From contig NZ_JACHGE010000005.1 in the NCBI RefSeq assembly GCF_014202225.1, positions 186,001-250,000 of the forward strand: a stretch of DNA of 64,000 nucleotides, read 5' to 3'. The translations under genes and the position numbers were made by a program. Source of the DNA: Algibacter amylolyticus (GTDB lineage: Bacteria > Bacteroidota > Bacteroidia > Flavobacteriales > Flavobacteriaceae). Below are positions 56,430 to 64,000 of the stretch, one piece after another; position 1 is the stretch's first letter, and each line of letters starts with the position of its first letter. The notes beneath the pieces are model-generated. The model saw only the letters and a program-made list of their open reading frames with translations, was not told where the DNA came from and ran no database searches.

Positions 56430-57330
56430 AGTTATAAAACTCCACTTTTTTACCGTTTATTTTATAGCTTAACTTTAAAGGAATAGTTACAGATTGTAAC
56501 GCTATATTTTTATCGGAATGCGTAAAACTACCTGAAAACAACTCCGATGTATTAACACCTTCTGTATTAATTTGAATATCGTATTGCGCTTCCAACTCAG
56601 CAATAACTTGCCAAAGTGGTACATTATCAAAACTAGATTCTTTGGCTAACCACGACGGGCTTTTGGCGTTAAAATCTTTAATATCTACAACCTCACCATC
56701 AACTACTCTAAAGGTTTTACCCGGTTTTAAAATAACTTCACCTTGATTACTTGTAACACTTACAGAACCTTCATAACAGGCAACTTCAAAATACTTATCG
56801 CGTTGCTTTACATTAAACTGAGTACCTAGCACTTGTATAAATCCGGCGCTGGTTTGCACTGTAAATTTCTCGCCCTTGGTTACCTTAAAAAAGGCTTCTC
56901 CTTTTAACTCAAGAGACCTGTTAGATGCCCATTCTTTTTTGTTATACGATAATTTAGACTGTGCATTTAATATAACCTCGGAGTCATCAGGTAAATTAAA
57001 AGTTTCAGTTTGGGCTATTTGCGTTTCAAAGGAGTTTACATTATTAAAGAATAGAAAATAAGACGATGTTAATAGCACCACCAAAACAGCAGCAATTTTC
57101 ATAAACGTTTTAAAGTTTAAAGAAATTACCTTAGGCGCTTCCTTAACAAAGGTCCTTTTCTTAAAGTCTGCCAACGCTTGTTCTGCATTTACTTTTGGTG
57201 CTTCTAATTGTTTAGCATAAAACCCTGTTTTTTCTAAAACCGAAAAATCTTCGTCTGGATACAAGTTCTTAATCTCTTCGGCAGACAGCTCTCCGTTAAA
57301 CCACCTTAATATGTCTTGTTCTTTATTCAT
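56416..57330 (-). CDS. FecR-family anti-sigma/sensor protein
   Basis: I prefer the ATG at 57330 (MNKEQDILRWFNGELSAEEI) to an in-frame TTG at 57348, because the ECF promoter at 57352 would leave almost no leader for the latter. The product, about 304 residues, has an N-terminal anti-sigma part, one transmembrane helix (about 82-97, IAAVLVVLLTSSYFLFF), a FecR domain (about 105-205, with FNLPDDSEVILNAQSKLSYN) and a C-terminal STN-binding part. It keeps the sigma factor at 57390 inactive until the receptor is occupied. Confidence 0.93.
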   Translation of the reverse strand: MNKEQDILRWFNGELSAEEIKNLYPDEDFSVLEKTGFYAKQLEAPKVNAEQALADFKKRTFVKEAPKVISLNFKTFMKIAAVLVVLLTSSYFLFFNNVNSFETQIAQTETFNLPDDSEVILNAQSKLSYNKKEWASNRSLELKGEAFFKVTKGEKFTVQTSAGFIQVLGTQFNVKQRDKYFEVACYEGSVSVTSNQGEVILKPGKTFRVVDGEVVDIKDFNAKSPSWLAKESSFDNVPLWQVIAELEAQYDIQINTEGVNTSELFSGSFTHSDKNIALQSVTIPLKLSYKINGKKVEFYNYESK

Positions 57331-57351
57331 TTTTGTGATGCTTTTCAATAT

Positions 57352-57379
57352 TAAGACACCTATATATTAGTTTACCCTA
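57352..57379 (-). promoter_or_regulatory. ECF-type promoter before fecR
   Basis: Minus-strand TTAGGGTAA-N12-GTGTCTTA lies between the sigma stop and the fecR start. It matches the elements at 58021 and 61927 in both boxes and in spacing, so the anti-sigma and receptor genes are probably driven by the sigma factor they control. Confidence 0.7.
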
Positions 57380-57389
57380 ACGTTTAAGT

Positions 57390-57911
57390 TCAAAATTTTA
57401 CTTCTTCAATCTTATTACGCAGTATTTTTAGAGCGCCAGACATCCGTTTTTCAACGGTTTTTTGAGAAACTCCAAGTATTTCGGCTATTTCTCTATATTT
57501 TTTATCTTCTATTCTATTCAATAAAAAAACTTCTCGCTGCTCGTTACTTAAATCGGCAATTACGCTTTGTAACTTCATTTTAAATTCATCTTCCTCTAAC
57601 AAATATTCCGGACTTAAATCCGTTCTATCCATATAAGGTGCTTCTTTTGCGTAACTCATAACCACCTTGTTATGTCGTATAGTATTTAAAAATAAATTAT
57701 TGACTGTAGTAAATAAATATGTTTTTGCTTTTGTAAAATCTATTTTAGAACAGTTTTCCCATATTTTTGCAAAAGCATCTTGCACTAAATCTAATGAAGC
57801 AGCAGAATCGCCACATTTATAAAATGCAAAATTATTAACAGACTGAATATGTTTTAAATAAAAAGAGTTGAAGCTAGACTCTTCACATAAATTAGGTTTG
57901 GGGCCGCTCAT
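57390..57911 (-). CDS. ECF-type RNA polymerase sigma factor (FecI-like)
   Basis: I start at the ATG at 57911 (MSGPKPNLCEESSF); an upstream in-frame ATG would add 20 hydrophobic residues not found in the family. The product, about 173 residues, has σ2 (about 15-75, with DLVQDAFAKIWEN) and σ4 (about 110-165, with LSNEQREVFLLNRIEDKKYREIAEILGVSQKTV in the usual order). It is followed by fecR and the receptor. A housekeeping -7 box at 57936 precedes it, so it is made constitutively and released by signalling. Confidence 0.95.
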   Translation of the reverse strand: MSGPKPNLCEESSFNSFYLKHIQSVNNFAFYKCGDSAASLDLVQDAFAKIWENCSKIDFTKAKTYLFTTVNNLFLNTIRHNKVVMSYAKEAPYMDRTDLSPEYLLEEDEFKMKLQSVIADLSNEQREVFLLNRIEDKKYREIAEILGVSQKTVEKRMSGALKILRNKIEEVKF

Positions 57912-57935
57912 ATATTTAAGATCATTTATTTGAAA

Positions 57936-57943
57936 CAAAAATA
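57936..57943 (-). promoter_or_regulatory. -7 element of the ECF sigma gene
   Basis: TATTTTTG on the minus strand matches TAnnTTTG exactly and lies about 25 bp before the start at 57911. It differs from the ECF promoter, separating sigma synthesis from the regulon. Confidence 0.5.
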
Positions 57944-58020
57944 TAACAAAATAAACTAACAGATAACACATTAATAAATAGTGAGTTATATTTTATTTCA
58001 AATTATTTTAAAAAAAACAG

Positions 58021-58048
58021 TAGGGTAATTTATAAGTTAAGAGTCTTA
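58021..58048 (+). promoter_or_regulatory. ECF-type promoter before the repeat lipoprotein
   Basis: TAGGGTAA-N12-GAGTCTTA matches the fecR promoter and the element at 61927, differing by one base in the -10 box. It lies 64 bp before the lipoprotein start and faces away from the sigma operon. Confidence 0.7.
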
Positions 58049-58112
58049 TATACAGAAAGCGTAAAAAATCGCTATGAAAAAGAAATTTATAAATATCCAA
58101 AAAATTAAAATC

Positions 58113-59165
58113 ATGAAACATTTAAAATTTTTAACTGCAACCCTAATAGTATCTATTTTATCCTTTACCTCATGTCAAGATGAAATTGATAGCGAAAACG
58201 GAAACCGAGAAAACACAAATAGCGCAGCATCGCCAACTGCAAATAATTTAGAACGCTCCTCTATGTACGATGGTAGTTTTGATGATTTTTTAGATGGCGT
58301 ATCTTGTTCATCTATATTACTACCCGTTACTGCAACAATCAACAATACCGAAATTACAATCATTAACGAATCTCAATACAACTTAGTTTTAAATATTCTT
58401 GGAGAATTTACTAATGACGATGATAGTATTGAACTTCAATTCCCTTTCTCGGTAAGACTTAGTAATTATACCGAAGTGGAAATAACAAATCAAACGGAGT
58501 ATGATGCCGTTATAAACGCTTGCGAAACTGCCGAAAATGAGCTTAAAAACGCCATTAACTGTATAGACATTAATTTCCCTATAACCATTTTAACTTTCGA
58601 TTTAAACGTGGAGCAAACAGGAAGTATTGTTATAGAATCTGAACAACAATTATATACCTACATGAACAACTTTGATGACAATACATTGTTTTCTGTAAAC
58701 TATCCAATTACAGCTACTTTAAATAACGACACTGTTATTGAAATTACTAGCGATATGGATTTACAGGCTAGTATTACCGAATGTTTAGGTACAGATGAAA
58801 CGATGGCTGAAGCCGAAGAAAATGCTCTTGAGTTAGAGGCTATTTTATTAGAAAGTAAGTTTAAAGTAGAATCTCTTGTCTCTGCTGGTGTAGATTCTGC
58901 TAACGAATTTGCCGATTACACCATAGATTTTGCAAACAATTTAACTTGTACTGCAGAAAATACAGTAAACGCAACTATCCAAGATATTGAAGGCACTTAC
59001 GAAGTTGCTTCAGAACTTGAAGTATTCTTATCCTTAACTTTTTCTGGGAATGCAACATTTGAATTATTAAATAACACTTGGGAAGTAACAAGCTATTCAA
59101 ACAACACAATTAGCCTACAAAGCTCAACAAATACCGCAATAACTCTAGTACTAAATAAAATCTAA
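58113..59165 (+). CDS. Secreted lipoprotein with internal repeats
   Basis: I start at the ATG at 58113, where the lipoprotein signal begins (lipobox FTSC, Cys about residue 21); 13 more in-frame codons lie upstream. The product, about 350 residues, contains repeated units opening with LPVTATINNTEITI, FPFSVRLSNYTEVEI, FPITILTFDLN and YPITATLNNDTVIEI, each about 60-75 residues, several ending in a cysteine. A helical segment (about 235-275) and a C-terminal β domain follow. Its divergent ECF promoter links it to the receptor system. Function unknown. Confidence 0.8.
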   Translation: MKHLKFLTATLIVSILSFTSCQDEIDSENGNRENTNSAASPTANNLERSSMYDGSFDDFLDGVSCSSILLPVTATINNTEITIINESQYNLVLNILGEFTNDDDSIELQFPFSVRLSNYTEVEITNQTEYDAVINACETAENELKNAINCIDINFPITILTFDLNVEQTGSIVIESEQQLYTYMNNFDDNTLFSVNYPITATLNNDTVIEITSDMDLQASITECLGTDETMAEAEENALELEAILLESKFKVESLVSAGVDSANEFADYTIDFANNLTCTAENTVNATIQDIEGTYEVASELEVFLSLTFSGNATFELLNNTWEVTSYSNNTISLQSSTNTAITLVLNKI

Positions 59166-59202
59166 AACTAGACAAGTATTTGTTGCGTATGTTATGGTAA
59201 AG

Positions 59203-59235
59203 CAGCTACCTTCTCCCAAAGGGTAGCTGTTTTTA
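59203..59235 (+). terminator. Terminator of the repeat lipoprotein gene
   Basis: CAGCTACC and GGTAGCTG pair around a TTCTCCCAAAG loop and are followed by TTTTT. It lies just upstream of the next start (59252), where it could also act as an attenuator. Confidence 0.85.
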
Positions 59236-59251
59236 ACAAAAAAATTATAAA

Positions 59252-60034
59252 ATGAAATATAGAGCATTAATAGTAATTGTAGTTTTAACCCTCGTTTTTG
59301 GATGTTCTAAAGACGAATCTAGCACAACTGAAGAAGATCAAATTTTTAACATTGATAAAAATTTAAACCGCCAAACAACTGGAAGTTCGGCAAACGATTT
59401 GTTATCGGACGCTGCTTTTAAAAGCATGGTTATAGAATTAGTTTATGTTGAAGGTTTTGAACCGAACCAAACTACTATTGATAATTTTATTTCATTTTTA
59501 AATAACAGAACATTTAAACCAAATGGCATAACCGTTGAAAAACGAGAAATCGCATCTCCTGGTAAAGACACTTATACTATTAACGACATTGCAGATATAG
59601 AAAAAGCAGAACGCACGCTATATAACACTGTCGATAAAATTGCGGTTTGGGCCCTTTTTATTGATGGTAAATCCGATAAAGATTCTGGCTCTAGTGTTGT
59701 ATTAGGAACAGCTTATTGGAACACGTCTTTTGTTATTTTTGAAGAAACCCTTCATGGTTTTAGCAACAGTACTTTTGAACCAAATAGAGCCTTGCTAGAA
59801 ACCACAGTTATTAATCATGAATTCGGGCATATTTTAGGACTTACCAATTTAGGAAGCACCATGCAAGAAGATCATGAAGACGAAGAACACGAAAAACATT
59901 GCAATGAAGAAAGCTGTTTAATGTATTGGGCTGCAGAATCTGGCGCAAACATTTCAAACATGGTAAATATGAGTGCCGCACCTCAACTAGATGCGCAATG
60001 TATTGCCGATTTACAGGCCAACGGCGGTAAATAA
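59252..60034 (+). CDS. Zinc-metallopeptidase-like lipoprotein
   Basis: The 260-residue protein has a lipoprotein signal (lipobox VFGC, Cys about residue 18) and a zincin core with HEFGHILGLTN, i.e. HExxHxxGxxN; metzincins normally have His or Asp at the last position. A Met-turn-like ESCLMYWAAESG follows after a His- and acid-rich stretch (MQEDHEDEEHEKHC). It may be active with another third ligand, or use the histidine-rich insert. It is probably cotranscribed with the β-barrel gene 31 bp downstream. Confidence 0.82.
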   Translation: MKYRALIVIVVLTLVFGCSKDESSTTEEDQIFNIDKNLNRQTTGSSANDLLSDAAFKSMVIELVYVEGFEPNQTTIDNFISFLNNRTFKPNGITVEKREIASPGKDTYTINDIADIEKAERTLYNTVDKIAVWALFIDGKSDKDSGSSVVLGTAYWNTSFVIFEETLHGFSNSTFEPNRALLETTVINHEFGHILGLTNLGSTMQEDHEDEEHEKHCNEESCLMYWAAESGANISNMVNMSAAPQLDAQCIADLQANGGK

Positions 60035-60065
60035 AACATTTTATTCACACTTAAATTTTAATATA

Positions 60066-60650
60066 ATGAGAACTAAATTTATAACTTTAGTAGTAACCCT
60101 ATGTGCTATTTTTAGCATAAACGCACAAGACAAACACACCTCTAACACAGGTATAAAACTAGGATACAACCTTGCAGCCGTTAGTTTTGATGGCGAAACA
60201 GAAACCGGACAACGCCATAGTTTTCAGGGAGGGTTTTATTCTGAATCCTTTTTAAATCAAGCTGTAGCCTTACAAATTGAGCTATTATACTCGCAACAAG
60301 GCTACGAGCTAAAAGATGACGGTGGCACATTCACCCAAAAATTAGATTATATCAACCTACCCTTAATGCTTAAAATATATCCAATTAATAGTTTCTTTTT
60401 AGAAGCTGGACCTCAAGTTGGCTATGCTATTTCTCATAAAGAAGAATTTGATAGTAGCTTTGGCTTCTTTGATACTACCCAAGAGTTTGAACCTAATAGT
60501 TTTGATTATGGTGTTAATGTTGGTGCTGGTTTTAAAACTGATTCTGGTTTTAACATAGGCGCTAGATATACCCATGGCTTAGGTGAAATATATGAAGACA
60601 ATTCGCCTCAAAATAGAGTACTTCAATTTTATTTAGGTTTTAACTTTTAA
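60066..60650 (+). CDS. Outer-membrane β-barrel protein (PorT-like fold)
   Basis: I start at the ATG at 60066 because the signal peptide (MRTKFITLVVTLCAIFSINAQ) begins there. The mature part, about 175 residues, has the repeated strand pattern of the outer-membrane β-barrel_2 family: GIKLGYNLAAVSF, YSQQGYELKD, LDYINLPLMLKIYP, GVNVGAGFKT and the C-terminal FYLGFNF. No specific function can be assigned. Confidence 0.88.
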   Translation: MRTKFITLVVTLCAIFSINAQDKHTSNTGIKLGYNLAAVSFDGETETGQRHSFQGGFYSESFLNQAVALQIELLYSQQGYELKDDGGTFTQKLDYINLPLMLKIYPINSFFLEAGPQVGYAISHKEEFDSSFGFFDTTQEFEPNSFDYGVNVGAGFKTDSGFNIGARYTHGLGEIYEDNSPQNRVLQFYLGFNF

Positions 60651-60803
60651 ACAAACTAATGCTTATCTCAATTGTTTTTTAACAAAATAACCGATTGATA
60701 ATCTGACACTTAAACTCAACAATAAAATTATTTAAAAAAAACCAAAACCGACCTAATTTCAATTTCGTAGGTATTGGTACAAAACAAAAAAAACACATTT
60801 ATT

Positions 60804-61844
60804 ATGAAACCATTAAAATCAAAACAATTTTTAGCAACAATAGCCCTAACATCAGTATTAGCATTCTCTTGTAGTAATGATGACGATGATAACAACATGG
60901 ATATGGGCCCAACTAGCTCTACCACGATTTACGCATCAAACAATTCCGATGGTAACGTTACTATATACGATGTAACCGATTCGGCAAATATTACAACAAA
61001 AACATTAATTACATCATCTACGGCTGCCGATGGTATTTACTTTGATAGCAACTCCGATGCTGTAATTCAAGCATCTCGATCTGGTTTAGGTCTTGAAGGG
61101 TTTACAAACATCTCTGCGCTTTTAAATAATGCTACTGTAAATGCAGACCTTAACGGAACTAACGATATGTCTAGCCCTAGAGAACTTGCCGTTAACGGAA
61201 ACACATATGTTGTTGCAGATAATGCCGATGTAGATGGCGACGCAAATACACCAGATGGTAAATTATTTATCTATACGCGTAGTGGAAATTCTTTTACTCT
61301 TAGAAACACCATTACAACCGATTTTAAACTTTGGGGTATCACCTTTAAAGACAATGATTTATATGCTGTTGTAGATGCAACAAACGAACTTGCCGTTTAT
61401 ACAGATTTTGCATCTAACACAAGCGATGCTACTTTAAGTGCTTCTAAAAGAATTGTTATAGAAGGTATTGTTAGAACTCATGGTTTAACCTACGATAGCG
61501 CTTCAGATGTTATGGTAATGACGGATATTGCTGCTGCTACCAACGGACAAGATGATGGTGCTTTTCATATTATAGAAAACTTTACAAGTAAATTTAACAG
61601 TACTGCAAACGGGGCAACCTTAGCTGCATCACAACAAACAAGAGTATCTGGAGCTGCAACGCTATTAGGTAACCCTGTAGATGTTGCTTACGATGCCGAT
61701 ACGCAAACTGTATTTATTGCCGAAGCCGGTAATGGTGGTGGTAGAATTTTAGCCTTTAACAACATAGGTTCTGGCGGAAACATTACACCTGCATTTAATA
61801 ACAGTTTAGCTTCAGCATCTTCAGTATTTATTTCTAAAAACTAA
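60804..61844 (+). CDS. β-propeller-like lipoprotein
   Basis: I start at the ATG at 60804, where a lipoprotein signal begins (lipobox AFSC, Cys about residue 23). The 346-residue product is Asp/Asn/Thr-rich with repeated β units such as TIYASNNSDGNVTIYDVTD, NDLYAVVDATNELAVYTDF and VAYDADTQTVFIAEAGNGGG, which look like propeller blades. The sequence after the cysteine is acidic, typical of surface-exposed lipoproteins in Bacteroidota. Function unknown. A terminator follows at 61871. Confidence 0.8.
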   Translation: MKPLKSKQFLATIALTSVLAFSCSNDDDDNNMDMGPTSSTTIYASNNSDGNVTIYDVTDSANITTKTLITSSTAADGIYFDSNSDAVIQASRSGLGLEGFTNISALLNNATVNADLNGTNDMSSPRELAVNGNTYVVADNADVDGDANTPDGKLFIYTRSGNSFTLRNTITTDFKLWGITFKDNDLYAVVDATNELAVYTDFASNTSDATLSASKRIVIEGIVRTHGLTYDSASDVMVMTDIAAATNGQDDGAFHIIENFTSKFNSTANGATLAASQQTRVSGAATLLGNPVDVAYDADTQTVFIAEAGNGGGRILAFNNIGSGGNITPAFNNSLASASSVFISKN

Positions 61845-61870
61845 AATATTAATTAGATTAATCCTCACTA

Positions 61871-61897
61871 AAGAGCACTTTCTAGTGCTCTTTTTTA
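61871..61897 (+). terminator. Terminator of the β-propeller lipoprotein gene
   Basis: AAGAGCACT and AGTGCTCTT pair around TTCT and are followed by a T run. It insulates the ECF promoter at 61927. Confidence 0.93.
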
Positions 61898-61926
61898 TTT
61901 AATATAATATCTATTAAAAAAAAGCG

Positions 61927-61954
61927 TAGGGTAAACTATTTGTTAGGTGTCTTA
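61927..61954 (+). promoter_or_regulatory. ECF-type promoter before the His/Tyr-rich protein
   Basis: TAGGGTAA-N12-GTGTCTTA is essentially identical to the fecR promoter at 57352, even in the flanking AC TA and TGAAAGC bases. It ends 49 bp before the start at 62004. Confidence 0.7.
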
Positions 61955-62003
61955 TTAATGAAAGCTCAAATAGAGCAAATTAATAACTTTAAAATTATAC
62001 GTC

Positions 62004-62465
62004 ATGAAAATATTTAAAACATTAGTATTCATTTTAATTATCAGTTTTTCATTTACAATACAGGCTCAAGAAGTTGAAACTGAAAACAAAACGACTGTAG
62101 ATAAAAAATCATACTACCAAAAGCGCGCTGCAGAAGACGCTAAATTCGAACAGCAGTTTAAAGCAGAAAATGAAGAAGAAAGCGAAGACTTTTGGCAAGA
62201 ACAAAAAGCTTACGAAAAAGAATTAAAGAAAAAAGACAGACAAGCCTACAAGGCTTATATGAAAGGTAAAAGAGATGCCTATGCAGAGCATTATGAGCAT
62301 TGCGATAACCATTGTCATCATAACGCACATTACTACTCACACGCATCGTTTTACTATTACGGATACGACGGGTATTATTATAACAGACAACCACAAAGAA
62401 GAAGCACAATAAACACCCGAGTAAGTTTGGGTGCACCAAGAGTACGCGTAGGTTTAGGAATATAA
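62004..62465 (+). CDS. Secreted His/Cys/Tyr-rich protein of the ECF regulon
   Basis: The 153-residue product has a signal peptide (1-21), a highly charged helical part (about 30-92) and a C-terminal part with HYEHCDNHCHHNAHYYSH followed by a run of Tyr and Gly, then a basic end. The histidines and cysteines would suit metal binding. No family is recognised. An ECF promoter shared with fecR suggests that it is an output of the same signal. Confidence 0.78.
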   Translation: MKIFKTLVFILIISFSFTIQAQEVETENKTTVDKKSYYQKRAAEDAKFEQQFKAENEEESEDFWQEQKAYEKELKKKDRQAYKAYMKGKRDAYAEHYEHCDNHCHHNAHYYSHASFYYYGYDGYYYNRQPQRRSTINTRVSLGAPRVRVGLGI

Positions 62466-62511
62466 AATTGTATTTGGATTAGTCAAAATTTGCCCCAATA
62501 CCTACCAATAA

Positions 62512-62540
62512 AAATGCCGCTTAAATTAAGCGGCATTTTT
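62512..62540 (-). terminator. Terminator of gyrB
   Basis: ATGCCGCTTAA and TTAAGCGGCAT pair almost without a loop, with A and T runs on both sides. It lies between the convergent genes ending at 62465 and 62562. Confidence 0.92.
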
Positions 62541-62561
62541 CATTATATATGTATCGATGTT

Positions 62562-64000
<1,439 letters not shown>

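Overview
The window comes from an AT-rich marine-type Flavobacteriaceae (Bacteroidota) chromosome. The evidence is type IX secretion C-terminal domains, the gliding lipoprotein gldI, fused secDF, SusC/FecR-type TonB systems, a split methylmalonyl-CoA mutase without MutA cobalamin ligands, and promoters of the TTG-N20-TAnnTTTG type. I do not name a species.

Region 1 (1-10.9 kb) is accessory. On the minus strand it holds the 5' part of a SusC-type receptor, three secreted T9SS proteins (a clan GH-A hydrolase, a small stand-alone domain protein and a clan GH-D hydrolase) that share one unrecognised domain, an orphan fecR with no sigma gene, a broken tRNA-Leu-like sequence, a Bacteroides-type tyrosine integrase and tRNA-Pro(TGG). 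The fecR-susC junction sequence occurs twice, once at each end of the hydrolase trio, and one copy carries a dead susC start. This points to insertion, or to collapse of two receptor modules.

Region 2 (11-26.4 kb, plus strand) is mostly core: udk, an FtsB/DivIC-like gene, mutA-lipoprotein-mutB, a membrane AraC regulator facing an outer-membrane receptor gene across an array of five repeated half-sites, then parA-parB-DUF5683-dapB-lepB and small envelope genes. Region 3 (26.5-33.6 kb, minus strand) holds an EEP phosphatase-like protein, a four-helix-bundle protein, two rhomboids, mutL, two paralogous small membrane proteins, ribH and a TPR protein.

Region 4 (33.8-46.3 kb) holds recF, a DUF1275 gene, a frameshifted secreted-protein gene, a DciA-like gene, three tandem cold-shock genes, ndk, a PhoD-like phosphatase, an nrnA-gldI-cyclophilin/FKBP cluster, lgt, a DUF192 protein, a PIG-L deacetylase and an acyltransferase. 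Three copies of a roughly 120-150 bp interspersed element with conserved ends lie at 26.5, 36.6 and 46.4 kb. Region 5 (46.7-53.8 kb, minus strand) holds secDF, two accessory genes (one a lipoprotein that is a free-standing copy of the SecD periplasmic domain), mdh and a DUF6588 protein.

Region 6 (53.9-62.5 kb) is the most coherent regulatory system. An ECF sigma factor, a FecR anti-sigma factor and a TonB receptor with an STN domain form a cell-surface signalling trio. An almost identical two-block promoter (TAGGGTAA-N12-GTGTCTTA) precedes fecR, a divergent repeat lipoprotein and a His/Cys/Tyr-rich secreted protein 4 kb away, so the window appears to show one sigma regulon with its inputs and outputs. 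The window ends inside gyrB.
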